DNA of 64,000 bases from Ureibacillus acetophenoni (GTDB lineage: Bacteria > Bacillota > Bacilli > Bacillales_A > Planococcaceae): NCBI RefSeq assembly GCF_900220965.1, contig NZ_OBQC01000010.1, positions 1 to 64,000 of the forward strand, in the 5' to 3' direction. Positions 25,904 to 34,769 of the stretch are shown piece after piece; the first letter of the stretch is position 1; each line of letters opens with the position of its first letter. The notes under the pieces are model-generated. The model saw only the letters and a list, made by a program, of their open reading frames with translations, searched no databases and had not been told where the DNA came from. A program made the translations under genes and the position numbers.

Positions 25904-26551
25904 CTAAGCTTTAATATGTGATAAGTAAAGTTCTTTCATAATCTCTAATTGTCGCTTCGGGCTAACCTCTAAATCGTAATAGTTAACTAATTTCATAAGG
26001 GCTAACTTTCTAGAGAATAATCCAAAACTATTGATGAATGTTATCAAGGTTTCCTTTATATTTATATCCTTACGAATAGATCCATCGAGTTCTCCTTCTT
26101 GCATGATGCTTAACATCAAAACATAGATTTCTTCTCTCACTTCGTCATATAGTTCGATATCTTCCAAGCTTTGCGCTGATGTAGCTACATAATTTTCAAA
26201 TGCATCAATAAACCTCGAAGAATTGATGGAGGGTTGGGTAACACTCTCCTCTAGGTAATCAAATATCTTACTAAACTTTTCATACGCATTGATTGGCTCA
26301 TCGGCAATTCGTTGAAATTGGAAAAGTTCTTCATCCATGATTGAGGTTGCAACTGCGACAATCAATTTGTCCTTTTTTGGAAAGTATCGAAATAAGGTAG
26401 CGATGCCAATTCCTTCTTCATCAGCAATTGCTTGCATTTTGACGTTTTCTAATCCAAAGTTTGCAAATAATCCTTCAGCAGTATTGACAATACTTTGGTA
26501 ACGTTTGTTTCTATTTTTTTCTCTTAATCCAGTTTTGTTGGAAAGGTCCAT
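25904..26551 (-). CDS. TetR/AcrR family transcriptional repressor
   Basis: 215 residues from ATG 26551 (AAAGGAG upstream). N-terminal TetR helix-turn-helix: RYQSIVNTAEGLFANFGLEN, then IADEEGIGIATLFRYFPKKD. The C-terminal ligand domain is all helical and specific to this protein. It is divergent from a short-chain dehydrogenase gene, and a perfect 25-base palindrome (26636-26660) lies between them. It most likely represses the dehydrogenase and itself, relieved by an unknown ligand. Confidence 0.92.
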   Translation of the reverse strand: MDLSNKTGLREKNRNKRYQSIVNTAEGLFANFGLENVKMQAIADEEGIGIATLFRYFPKKDKLIVAVATSIMDEELFQFQRIADEPINAYEKFSKIFDYLEESVTQPSINSSRFIDAFENYVATSAQSLEDIELYDEVREEIYVLMLSIMQEGELDGSIRKDINIKETLITFINSFGLFSRKLALMKLVNYYDLEVSPKRQLEIMKELYLSHIKA

Positions 26552-26635
26552 AATAATCTCCTTTGGTTAAAACTATTTCTAGTCATACATGATCTATTTA
26601 TTTTGCAATTATATCAAACTTCAATTACAATTTGA

Positions 26636-26660
26636 GTAATGATAGTTAAACTATCATTAC
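26636..26660. promoter_or_regulatory. Palindromic TetR-type operator
   Basis: GTAATGATAGTT-A-AACTATCATTAC is a perfect 25-base inverted repeat in the divergent region between the TetR and SDR genes, the typical form and place of a TetR-family operator. Confidence 0.8.
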
Positions 26661-26759
26661 TTTATCTGGATGAAGTAGTGGTAACCAATTTTATACTGTT
26701 AAACATTTACGGGAATGATGATTAGGAATCAATCCCGATTAGAATGGGGAGGAATTATT

Positions 26760-27494
26760 ATGGGTCGATTAGACAATAAGGTTGCAGTAATTACTGGTGG
26801 CGCACAAGGAATGGGAGCGTCTCACGTAAGACTTTTTGTAAAAGAAGGTGCAAAAGTAGTTTTCACGGATATCAATGAAGAAGGTGGAAACGCTTTAGCA
26901 AATGAACTAGGTGCAAACGTTAAATTTGTGAAGCAAGATGTAACCAATGCTGATGACTGGGCTAATGTAATTGCTGAGGCAGAAAATGCTTTTGGTCCCA
27001 TTAATATATTAGTAAACAATGCTGGGATCAGTATGAGTGTTCCACTAATGGAAATGACAGAACAACAATATCGCAAAATCGTTGATATTAACCAAGTATC
27101 TGTATTCTTAGGCATGAAAGCGGTAGTTCCTTCCATGCAAAAAGCAGGAAATGGTTCAATTATTAATATCTCATCTATAAATGGACTTGTTGGTGGTGCA
27201 ATAGGCTACACAGACACAAAATTCGCTGTACGTGGAATTACAAAAGCAGCAGCGCTTCAACTCGGTGCATTAGGAATTCGTGTTAACTCTGTACATCCTG
27301 GTGTAATCGAAACGCCAATGGTTACACAAGGTGATGCAGTAGAACAAATAAAAGAGTTTGCAAAACACATTCCATATCAACGTATAGCACAACCTGAAGA
27401 AGTATCTAATATGGTACTATTCCTTGCGTCTGATGAATCTAGCTATTCAACAGGTTCTGAATTTGTCGTTGACGGTGGATTAACAGCAATGTAA
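26760..27494 (+). CDS. Short-chain dehydrogenase/reductase (SDR)
   Basis: 244 residues from ATG 26760 (GGGGAGG upstream). Classical SDR motifs: cofactor loop TGGAQGMGASH, NNAG (VNNAGIS near 84), active-site Ser in INISSINGL, and Tyr-x-x-x-Lys in GYTDTKFAV. The C-terminal SSYSTGSEFVVDGGLTAM is typical of 3-alpha/20-beta-hydroxysteroid or glucose dehydrogenase-like SDRs. The substrate is unknown; it is probably induced by the ligand of the adjacent TetR protein. Hairpin repeat copy 4 acts as its terminator. Confidence 0.93.
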   Translation: MGRLDNKVAVITGGAQGMGASHVRLFVKEGAKVVFTDINEEGGNALANELGANVKFVKQDVTNADDWANVIAEAENAFGPINILVNNAGISMSVPLMEMTEQQYRKIVDINQVSVFLGMKAVVPSMQKAGNGSIINISSINGLVGGAIGYTDTKFAVRGITKAAALQLGALGIRVNSVHPGVIETPMVTQGDAVEQIKEFAKHIPYQRIAQPEEVSNMVLFLASDESSYSTGSEFVVDGGLTAM

Positions 27495-27514
27495 TGGAAA
27501 GCCGTAATTTATAG

Positions 27515-27562
27515 TAAAAATGCTTAATTAACCTTCTAAAGGTTTAATTAAGCATTTTTATT
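27515..27562. repeat. Dispersed TTAATTAA hairpin repeat, copy 4
   Basis: AAAAATGCTTAATTAACC pairs with GGTTTAATTAAGCATTTTT. It follows the SDR gene and probably terminates it. Confidence 0.88.
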
Positions 27563-27746
27563 TCGCTAAAATTCGCTTGTAAGGTAGGTGATTACCGATC
27601 GAAAGTGAGATTAGAAATTACATAGAAGTAATAATGCCCGCAGTTTAGAAAATTTGCACGGTGTAGTGAAATCGTCGTTTCAAATCTATCAACCTTTGAA
27701 TATATTGTCATAAAGAAATAGATATTTTCTATTAGAGGGGATGGCA

Positions 27747-28601
27747 ATGTATAAAAAAGTAGCCGTAGCAATTATTCATGGTATGGGAAATCAAAAAGAA
27801 GGGTTTGCAAACGAAACGATTGCCAAGATTACTAAAATATTCACTGAAAAAATGAAGCATCTTGTGGAAGATCCTGCTTCCCAACTTGTCATTCAACCGG
27901 TTCTGTGGGCCACAGTGTTTAGAGATAGTGAGGAAAATCTGTTTAATAAACTGGTTCGGGATAATCAATTAAATTATCAAGGACTAAGGAGTTTCCTCAT
28001 CAATTATTTAGGTGATGCAATTGCTTATCAACCTGTGGAGACGGCAAAGCATAATTATGAGAAAGTACATGAGAAAATAGGGGAAGGTCTGAACAACCTT
28101 TCTAAAAAGGCTGGAGAAAATGCACCATTATGTGTCATTGCACATAGTTTAGGATCGGTAATGGCAATTAATTATTTTTATGATTTACAATTTAAACGAC
28201 ATGAAGTCACTTCAATCATTAACAATTCTTCCCCTTTGGAAAAAGGCGATACGTTAACCTTATTCTATACAATGGGTACATCCCTCCCATTATGGAGTTT
28301 ACGATATACAAACTTTAACCGTCCGATTCACATTCCTTCAAAAAACCTCCAAAACTACTATCCCGGATTACATGGAGAATGGCTCAACTTTTACAGCAAA
28401 AATGATGTGTTAGGTTTTCCACTAAAGCCTGTAAATGAAAACTATCATGCCGCTGTTGACGAAGATCGAGTAGTAATGGTAGGTAACTTCTTAACAAGTT
28501 GGAACCCATTATGCCATACAGCCTATCTAACTGATATGCGAGTAATTGAACCAATCGTGGATGGTTTAGTGCGTACGTGGAGACAGATTAATCATTTGTA
28601 A
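27747..28601 (+). CDS. Alpha/beta hydrolase of unknown substrate
   Basis: 284 residues from ATG 27747 (AGAGGGG 6 bases upstream; the ATG at 27741 is too close). An early strand VAVAIIHGMGNQKEGF carries the oxyanion-type HGMG, and the nucleophile elbow is CVIAHSLGSVMAINYF. The C-terminal part has candidate Asp and His residues (CHTAYLTD). No signal peptide, so cytoplasmic. It resembles the uncharacterised lipase/esterase-like proteins that start with IHGMGxQ. No operon partners. Confidence 0.72.
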   Translation: MYKKVAVAIIHGMGNQKEGFANETIAKITKIFTEKMKHLVEDPASQLVIQPVLWATVFRDSEENLFNKLVRDNQLNYQGLRSFLINYLGDAIAYQPVETAKHNYEKVHEKIGEGLNNLSKKAGENAPLCVIAHSLGSVMAINYFYDLQFKRHEVTSIINNSSPLEKGDTLTLFYTMGTSLPLWSLRYTNFNRPIHIPSKNLQNYYPGLHGEWLNFYSKNDVLGFPLKPVNENYHAAVDEDRVVMVGNFLTSWNPLCHTAYLTDMRVIEPIVDGLVRTWRQINHL

Positions 28602-28644
28602 TTAGGGATTAACCATACTTAAACAGGGGGATTGGTTCATAATT

Positions 28645-28692
28645 AGGATTAACCCATCAGAGCGACGAACTCAAAGGTGGGTTAATCTTTAT
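28645..28692. terminator. AACCCATC-type hairpin with toxin-tail remnant
   Basis: GATTAACCCATC and GGTGGGTTAATC form the stem. On the minus strand 28682-28720 encodes ITFSILSSVNKD followed by a stop, similar to the toxin C-terminus (VSILSSKHKK) of copy 1. No start codon or membrane helix remains, so this is a decayed copy of the type I toxin locus reduced mostly to its terminator. Confidence 0.6.
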
Positions 28693-28860
28693 TTACTGAC
28701 GAAAGTATTGAGAAAGTAATTCATAGATTTTCTTGAATTTATTATACTCCGCAAATTTCTAGTAAGTTTATACTGTTTTTAGATGAATTATCATTTATCT
28801 AGTTCCCTAATAGGAAGGCGATGTTATGGTTAAGTTTGAATGTTCCTAGGGGGATAGATA

Positions 28861-29757
28861 ATGAATAAATTTTCAAATGAAACGAATGAATTTTTTACCA
28901 ATAAACATGAATTATATTATGAGACGATAACAAACCATGCTCATAAAGAATGGATCGTCTTGTTCCACGGTTTAGGTGGAAATTGCTCGATATTTTATAA
29001 ACAAATTCCAACCTTAAAAGAACAATATAATCTACTTTTAATTGACTTACCTGGACATGGAGAGTCGAGTAATTTACCTAGTGAAGAAGCAAATACATTA
29101 TATGCAACAAGTAAACTAGTAATTGATATTTTAGATAAAGAGAATATTGAATCTGCACATTTTGTAGGAGTCTCATCAGGTACAATTTTGATGCAGTATT
29201 TAGCCATGCATTTTCCTAATAGAATACAATCGATGGTATTAGCAGGTGCATCTGGTAAATGGCGTAAGTGGGGAGAGATACTCGGCAAAACAACGTTGGC
29301 AAAAGGAATACGAAATTTACTTCCATATAAATTGCCCTACGTGACCTTCGCATATATATTGATGCCAAAAGTTAATCACAAAAAATCTAGAGGGATTTTT
29401 ATCAGAGAGGCCAATAAACTGAGCAAACAATCTTACCTTCGATGGGCTTTTGTTATAAGAGACTCGTACAAGATCTATAATGAGCTGAGTAAATTGACTA
29501 ATGAAATTCCGAAACTCTATATATGTGGAAATGAGGATCATATGTTTATAGACGGAATTAAATCTCACGTTCAAAATGAAAAAAATTCAAATTTATACAT
29601 AATTGATAAGTGTGGGCACGTATGTAACATAGAAAAACCATTAGAATTCAATCAACTTACTTTAGATTTCATAAAAAATCAATCTACTCAACTACCATCA
29701 GTTAGAGAAGAAAAAATAAAAATCCACTCGGGTACTTCTATTAAAAAAGTTTCCTAA
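28861..29757 (+). CDS. Alpha/beta hydrolase
   Basis: 298 residues. Alpha/beta hydrolase fold with VLFHGLGGNCSIF, the GHGES strand-turn (IDLPGHGESSN) and nucleophile elbow HFVGVSSGTILM. Candidate acid in YICGNEDHMF and base His in DKCGHVCNIEKP complete a catalytic triad. No signal peptide. GGGGGAT lies about 8 bases before ATG 28861. Esterase, lactonase or thioesterase roles are possible; context gives no clue. Confidence 0.85.
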   Translation: MNKFSNETNEFFTNKHELYYETITNHAHKEWIVLFHGLGGNCSIFYKQIPTLKEQYNLLLIDLPGHGESSNLPSEEANTLYATSKLVIDILDKENIESAHFVGVSSGTILMQYLAMHFPNRIQSMVLAGASGKWRKWGEILGKTTLAKGIRNLLPYKLPYVTFAYILMPKVNHKKSRGIFIREANKLSKQSYLRWAFVIRDSYKIYNELSKLTNEIPKLYICGNEDHMFIDGIKSHVQNEKNSNLYIIDKCGHVCNIEKPLEFNQLTLDFIKNQSTQLPSVREEKIKIHSGTSIKKVS

Positions 29758-29806
29758 ATGTGGGTTCTAATTCTCTAATCATAGTTGAGGTTGGTTATTA
29801 TCGAAA

Positions 29807-29993
29807 ATAAGCGGAGAAATTCCCTTTAAATCAAAAACTACCTCTATTTCTTTTAAAATAAAGGTAGTTTTTCCGCTTATTTTATTTAAATCGGTGGATT
29901 TTGCCTTTTTTTGAACTGTTAAGGGTAAATTTTCCCCTTATTTTTGCTTTTTAAGCGTCGGTTATGACCGTTAAGCGTAAAATCTCCCCTTAT
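29807..29993. repeat. Cluster of three 23-base TTAAGSGTAAATTYTCCCCTTAT repeats
   Basis: One inverted unit at 29807-29829 and two direct units at 29919-29941 and 29971-29993 share TTAAGSGTAAATTYTCCSCTTAT. A strong hairpin (AAAACTACCTCTATTT / AAATAAAGGTAGTTTT, about 29834-29874) lies between the first and second units and can act as a bidirectional terminator between the hydrolase and the ABC operon. Confidence 0.65.
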
Positions 29994-30013
29994 TTATCAG
30001 ATATCCCAATCAG

Positions 30014-30781
30014 TTACACACTTGATTTACGACTAGTAGCCAGGTATAGGAAAAGGGCTGTAAGAATGACAGTAGTGATAAGTGGGAGCAACAATGGTCC
30101 TTCAATATCCCCAGCCATGAATAGGGAAGCTGCGGCATTCGTTAGTTGGGCTGGGCTCCATTCCATCCATTTTTCGAAAAGTGATGTTAAAAGTGATAAT
30201 AAAATACTCAAAACAAGCGTAAATGCGGCCACAAATCCGCTGCTTTTCAAAAAGCTGCTAAGAAAAACAGTGAATGTAACTATAAACAATATCCAGATGA
30301 AATAGATAAGGGTACCCTTAACCATATCTATAAATGGAAAATCGCCGATTAATAATACTGTGTAATACCATGAAGCTAGCATGCCTAGGAATACTGATCC
30401 TGCACTAAGTAGAACAACACTCATCCATTTAGAGGTAATATACGATGGATAGCTAACAGGCTTTACTAGAATTGCTTTGATCATTCCGCTTCTCCGTTCA
30501 GAAGAAACGATCCCCATAAAAGCAAGAACAAGAACGAGAACCCCAATCTGGTTAAACTGTCCCATAGTTTGTGTTAAGACTTCTCCGCTTGTAGGCATTG
30601 GAATTTGGATGATGGACCCTTCTGGGAGGTTACTTGCGTTTTTCAAGATTTCGGGCATATAGTAGCTTGTGATCGGCTGCATAAGTCCGAACAATACAAA
30701 TATAAGTGGGATCCAGATGATTTTATAATTGAGGGTCATCTCAAGCCATTCTTTTCGATGAAGAACGAACCACTTTTTCAT
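30014..30781 (-). CDS. ABC transporter permease (ABC-2 / NosY-like)
   Basis: 255 residues with six transmembrane helices and an N-terminal cytosolic stretch (WFVLHRKEWLEMTLNYKI) typical of ABC-2-type exporters. The large loop after helix 1 lies outside. Its start overlaps the stop of the ATP-binding gene by 4 bases. With that protein it forms a two-subunit exporter; substrate unknown, possibly a peptide, antibiotic or lipid. Confidence 0.87.
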   Translation of the reverse strand: MKKWFVLHRKEWLEMTLNYKIIWIPLIFVLFGLMQPITSYYMPEILKNASNLPEGSIIQIPMPTSGEVLTQTMGQFNQIGVLVLVLAFMGIVSSERRSGMIKAILVKPVSYPSYITSKWMSVVLLSAGSVFLGMLASWYYTVLLIGDFPFIDMVKGTLIYFIWILFIVTFTVFLSSFLKSSGFVAAFTLVLSILLSLLTSLFEKWMEWSPAQLTNAAASLFMAGDIEGPLLLPLITTVILTALFLYLATSRKSSV

Positions 30782-31683
30782 CTTCCCACCACCTCCATGA
30801 ACAGGCCTTCAAGACTTGTTTGTCCTACCGTGAAGCTTGTAATTGGCAGCTGCTTTTCGTTTATTTCAGCTAGAAGTTGAGTTCTTGCCTCGGCAACACT
30901 TTTTACATAAATTTCAACCTTATCATTCGCTGAAATCACTTTTGAAACAACATCCCAACTTTCAATGCTCCCAGCCCACGCATCTAGATTTTCATCCGCT
31001 GCGATGACAATAACATCTTCCTGATGCTTTCGGCGTAGCTCCGATAGGGACCCCGATACGGCAAGTTCACCTTTATGAATCATAATGACATCATCACAAA
31101 CTTCCTCAGCATCATGAAGGATATGAGTCGAAAACAGAATCGTCGTCGTTTCTTTCAATAATTTCATCAATTCAAGGATTTCCCTACGTCCAACAGGGTC
31201 AAGTGCCGAAACCGGCTCATCCAGCATGAGCAATTTTGGTTCATGAATCAGTGCCTGTGCAATTCCGAGACGTTGCTTCATCCCTCCTGAAAACCCACCG
31301 ATCTTACGCTTTTTAGCATCGGCAATGCCTAAAAGTTCAAGTAACTCATCAGCACGGGCCATCGCCTTGGCCTTAGACATTCCAGAAAGCTCACCCATTA
31401 ACACGAGGTATTCCATAGCATTCATCCAAGAGAAAAAAACAGGGTACTGTGGCAGGTAGCCTATATCTTCCCGGAAATCCTTTTTTTCAACACCTAAAAA
31501 GGATACCGAACCCTTTGTTGGTTTTTGCAAACTTGCGAGCATTTCTAACGTAGTAGTCTTTCCTGCGCCGTTTGCACCAAGCAACGCGACACAGTGACCT
31601 TCCTCGATTGAAAAAGATAAATCATTAACGGCCACATGTTTTCCAAATGACTTCGTTAAGGATTGTACTTCCATCAGCTTCAT
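30778..31683 (-). CDS. ABC transporter ATP-binding protein
   Basis: 301 residues from ATG 31683 (AGGTG upstream; a TTG extension to 31701 is less likely). Walker A LLGANGAGKTTT, signature FSGGMKQRLG, Walker B LLMLDEPVSALDP and H-loop STHIL are intact. A C-terminal ~90-residue extension is typical of CcmA/NatA/YhaQ-type exporter ATPases. Middle gene of a three-gene minus-strand operon. Confidence 0.93.
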   Translation of the reverse strand: MKLMEVQSLTKSFGKHVAVNDLSFSIEEGHCVALLGANGAGKTTTLEMLASLQKPTKGSVSFLGVEKKDFREDIGYLPQYPVFFSWMNAMEYLVLMGELSGMSKAKAMARADELLELLGIADAKKRKIGGFSGGMKQRLGIAQALIHEPKLLMLDEPVSALDPVGRREILELMKLLKETTTILFSTHILHDAEEVCDDVIMIHKGELAVSGSLSELRRKHQEDVIVIAADENLDAWAGSIESWDVVSKVISANDKVEIYVKSVAEARTQLLAEINEKQLPITSFTVGQTSLEGLFMEVVGR

Positions 31684-31713
31684 CCATCCCACACCTTTCA
31701 AGGAAACATTTAT

Positions 31714-31920
31714 CTAATCACGCTTTTTCCCAATGACAAAATACAAAATCGGACCAAAAGTAGCGATTAACAGAACAATCAGTACCCACATCCATTTAGG
31801 TCCATTCGTTTTCTCAGTTTTCACAAGATCAAACAAAGCAATAATTAATAAAATCGCCTGAATGACAATGAGCGGAGCGAGCAAAGCCCAGTTAATTTCA
31901 AAGTTGAAGTTCAATATCAT
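31714..31920 (-). CDS. Small membrane protein, PLDc_N (cardiolipin-synthase N-terminal) type
   Basis: 68 residues with two transmembrane helices. The spacing ALFDLVKTEKTNGPKWMW, then FGPILYFVIGKK, is the signature of the PLDc_N family found alone or in front of cardiolipin synthases. First gene of the ABC exporter operon, with AAGGGGGT upstream; such small proteins often accompany YxlF/YxlG-like ABC exporters. Confidence 0.85.
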   Translation of the reverse strand: MILNFNFEINWALLAPLIVIQAILLIIALFDLVKTEKTNGPKWMWVLIVLLIATFGPILYFVIGKKRD

Positions 31921-31947
31921 TACCCCCTTATTAACATACCTATGTTT

Positions 31948-31991
31948 GTTATATGCTTAGTATAACAGATTTGTTCTATGTTTACTATAAC
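31948..31991. promoter_or_regulatory. Tandem operator-like repeats upstream of the ABC exporter operon
   Basis: GTTATATGCTTAGTATAAC (31948-31966) and GTTCTATGTTTACTATAAC (31973-31991) are two copies of a GTTATA-N7-TATAAC inverted repeat with a 25-base period, placed 28-71 bases before the first start codon. They look like paired sites for a dimeric regulator that is not encoded in this window next to the operon. Confidence 0.6.
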
Positions 31992-32105
31992 AAAAATATT
32001 GAGATGTAAATAAAATAAAAACCAACCCACATTAATTTCGGTGAACCGTACCACAAAGAGCGGAAACTGAGCTTGATAATCAGTGGTTAGATTAGTTAAA
32101 CATTG

Positions 32106-32138
32106 AAAAAGCCTCTGGTATTCACCAAAGGCTTTTTT
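32106..32138. terminator. Bidirectional terminator
   Basis: AAAAAGCCTCTGGT pairs with ACCAAAGGCTTTTT (one mismatch). It lies between the M20 deacylase end and the ABC operon promoter region. Confidence 0.8.
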
Positions 32139-32189
32139 CATCTTTTAATTTAGTTTATGATTAGAAAATTGTTCTTTGAAGATGGTTAA

Positions 32190-33347
32190 TTACGCATTCA
32201 CAGCAAGTTGAATCATCAGTTCTATACCCGCTGGAATCGCAGCTTCATCTAAATCGAATTTGGGGTGATGGTGTGGGTACGCGCTGATTTCGCTTTTCAT
32301 CCCGACATGAATGAATGCTCCTATTTTTTCCCTCAAGTAGAAACCAAAATCTTCTGCCCCAAGTACAGGTTCAATTAATGAAAAGACTTCTTTGCCAAAG
32401 GTTTTCTCGATAATTCCTCTTGCAACGTCACAAGCTTCTGGGTGATTGTATAGTGGGGGAGTTCCCTCGATTAACTTTAAATGTCCTTTTGCATCAAAGC
32501 TTTCACAAATGGACTCCGTTAACTTAGCTGTTCTTTGAAGCATTATATCGGCACCTTCTTGCGTTAAGGCTCTTATTGTTCCTGAAAGTATCACTTTTTC
32601 AGGAATAACATTGTAGGACATGCCTGTTTGAAATCCAGTAATTGAAATCACGCCACCGTGTATAGGATTTAAATTACGACTAACAATCGACTGTAATCCT
32701 TGTATAAGGTGACTTGAAATATAAATAGGATCCACCGTTTCATGTGGGTTACCAGCATGACCACCTTTACCTTCAATAACAATATCAAAGTCGTCACTTG
32801 AAGCCATGAAAGGCCCTACTGAAAACCCAATTTTGCCTAAGGGAATATTGGACATATAATGAATACCGTAAACGGCATCAACATCATCTAATACACCTTC
32901 TTTTACAAGTTGTTGTGCCCCGCTTGGTGACATTTCTTCAGAGCTTTGGAAAATAAGAACAATGTTGTTTTTTACTAAATGTGCATTTTCACTCATCCAC
33001 TTGGCAGCTGCAAGTAAAGTAGCAGTATGACCATCGTGACCGCATGCATGCATGACGCCAGAAACTGTTGAAGTATAGGGCTTGTCTCCTTCTTCAATAA
33101 CGGGAAGAGCATCCATATCTGCTCGCAAAGCGATCGTTTTTTCACCATCTGTTCCTTTAAAATATGCGATAACGTTAGGCTCTGAGAATTTTTCCATTAT
33201 TGGAATCCCGAATTCACCTAATTTTTCCTTCACGTAAGCCGCTGTTTTATATTCTTGTCCCGACAATTCGGGGTACATATGAAAATGTCTGCGTTGTTTA
33301 ATCGACCAATCAATTAGCTGTTGGTCAACGTAGTGTAATTGAAACAT
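32190..33347 (-). CDS. M20D family amidohydrolase (N-acyl-amino acid / N-acetyl-diaminopimelate deacylase type)
   Basis: 385 residues from ATG 33347 (GGAGG upstream). Family motifs: RRHFHMYPELSGQEYKTA at the N-terminus, metal ligands in MHACGHDGHTATLL, SSEEMSPSGAQ, GKGGHAGNPHETVDP in the dimerisation domain, and GAEDFGFYLREK at the C-terminus. These enzymes remove acyl groups from N-acyl amino acids, with peptidoglycan-derived or dipeptide substrates also known. The gene lies 12 bases after a YfcC-type transporter gene, so the pair probably imports and deacylates or hydrolyses one substrate. Confidence 0.92.
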   Translation of the reverse strand: MFQLHYVDQQLIDWSIKQRRHFHMYPELSGQEYKTAAYVKEKLGEFGIPIMEKFSEPNVIAYFKGTDGEKTIALRADMDALPVIEEGDKPYTSTVSGVMHACGHDGHTATLLAAAKWMSENAHLVKNNIVLIFQSSEEMSPSGAQQLVKEGVLDDVDAVYGIHYMSNIPLGKIGFSVGPFMASSDDFDIVIEGKGGHAGNPHETVDPIYISSHLIQGLQSIVSRNLNPIHGGVISITGFQTGMSYNVIPEKVILSGTIRALTQEGADIMLQRTAKLTESICESFDAKGHLKLIEGTPPLYNHPEACDVARGIIEKTFGKEVFSLIEPVLGAEDFGFYLREKIGAFIHVGMKSEISAYPHHHPKFDLDEAAIPAGIELMIQLAVNA

Positions 33348-33359
33348 AAAGTACCTCCA

Positions 33360-34769
33360 CTAAAATGGGCCATATTGAATGGCTTGTGCAATAATTAAAA
33401 ATATAATACTAATAATGATTTGGATAATGATAAATGGCATAACCCACTTAATCCATTTTGTAAAAGGAATTCCAGCAACAGCTAGTCCTGCAAGTAAGAC
33501 ACCTGAAGTAGGGAATAGGGAATTCGAAATACCATCTCCAAGTTGATAAGCAAGTACAGTTGTTTGTCTTGTTATGCCAACAAGATCAGCTAATGGTGCC
33601 ATAATGGGCATTGTAAGTGCTGCTTGTCCACTTCCAGACGGCACAAGGAAATTTAGGAAAAGTTGTAAAAAGAACATTCCGATGGCAGTAAAAAAAGGTG
33701 ATAGTTGACTAAGTAAAGTAGAGGCAGAGAAAAGAATCGTATCGATTAATTTTCCATCTTGAATAACGACGAGAATGGCTTGAGCAAAACCAATGATTAA
33801 AGCTCCTCCAACTAAATCTTTTGCTCCATCAATAAAACTATCCGCAATTTGGCTTGGGGATAACTTTCCTACAATCCCAAACAAAATACCAAATAATAAA
33901 AACAATCCTGCTATTTCAGTAATATACCATCCATATTTGATCACACCAAAAATTAAAGCAACAAAGTTTAGTAAGAATAATATTAATATGATTTTATGAC
34001 GGAAAGTTAAAATGACATCTGTGTTTATTTTAGCTTCGTCTTCATTTGTAAAGTGACCTAAAAATCTTATGCTTGGATTGGCTTTAACTTTTTTCGCGTA
34101 TCGCCATACGTATAGTACGGCAGCTAAATACAATACAAAAAAGAGCGCGATTCTTAAGCCAATGCCAGAGAATGTAGGCAATTCTGCAATGCTTTGTGCA
34201 ACTCCGACAGTAAACGGATTGAGAACTGCAGCCATAAATCCAACCCCAGCACCTAATGAAACAATTGCATATCCAACAATAGCATCCAACTTTAACGATA
34301 CAGCTAATGGTGCAATGATGGCAATATAGACAATCGTTTCTTCAGCCAATCCCATTAAAGCCCCGGCTACGGCAAAAAAGAGCATAAGCACAGGAATTAG
34401 CAGTAATTCTCTATTTCCTAATTTCTTTGTGATTGTAATGATAAAAGCATCGAGGGCACCTGTAAATTTTAAAATTCCAAATGCTCCTCCAACAATTAAA
34501 ACGAAGAATATGATGCCCGCTCCATTGATCATCCCAATATGAATATTACTAAAAATATCTAAAAATCCAACAGGTGACGATTCTGTATATTGAAACGAAC
34601 CTGGTACGACTAAAGTTCGACCATTTTCTTCAATTCGCTCATACTCACCTGCAGGTAAAAAATGTGTGAGGGCTGCCGCAATAACAATAATAGAAAATAG
34701 TAAAACAAACGCGTTTATGTTAAGAACTCTTTTGTTCTTACTTGTCTCTTTTGTCTGTTCGTGATTCAT
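33360..34769 (-). CDS. YfcC family membrane transporter (DcuC superfamily)
   Basis: 469 residues with about 12 transmembrane helices. Family features: VLLFSIIVIAAALTHFLPAG followed by an exposed loop (EYERIEENGRTLVVPGSF), GLAEETIVYIAIIAPLAV, and FLVPSGSGQAALTMPIMAPL. The YfcC group contains basic amino acid and peptide-like carriers. Cotranscribed with the M20 deacylase, which suggests uptake of an acylated amino acid or dipeptide. AAAGGAG precedes ATG 34769. Confidence 0.88.
   Translation of the reverse strand: MNHEQTKETSKNKRVLNINAFVLLFSIIVIAAALTHFLPAGEYERIEENGRTLVVPGSFQYTESSPVGFLDIFSNIHIGMINGAGIIFFVLIVGGAFGILKFTGALDAFIITITKKLGNRELLLIPVLMLFFAVAGALMGLAEETIVYIAIIAPLAVSLKLDAIVGYAIVSLGAGVGFMAAVLNPFTVGVAQSIAELPTFSGIGLRIALFFVLYLAAVLYVWRYAKKVKANPSIRFLGHFTNEDEAKINTDVILTFRHKIILILFLLNFVALIFGVIKYGWYITEIAGLFLLFGILFGIVGKLSPSQIADSFIDGAKDLVGGALIIGFAQAILVVIQDGKLIDTILFSASTLLSQLSPFFTAIGMFFLQLFLNFLVPSGSGQAALTMPIMAPLADLVGITRQTTVLAYQLGDGISNSLFPTSGVLLAGLAVAGIPFTKWIKWVMPFIIIQIIISIIFLIIAQAIQYGPF

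Noticed and set aside
29964..30880. Plus-strand frames opposite the ABC permease and ATPase genes
   Set aside because: Antisense shadows of two clear transporter genes.
31920..32141. 73-residue minus-strand frame upstream of the PLDc_N gene
   Set aside because: It covers a terminator and the tandem operator repeats and has no family features.
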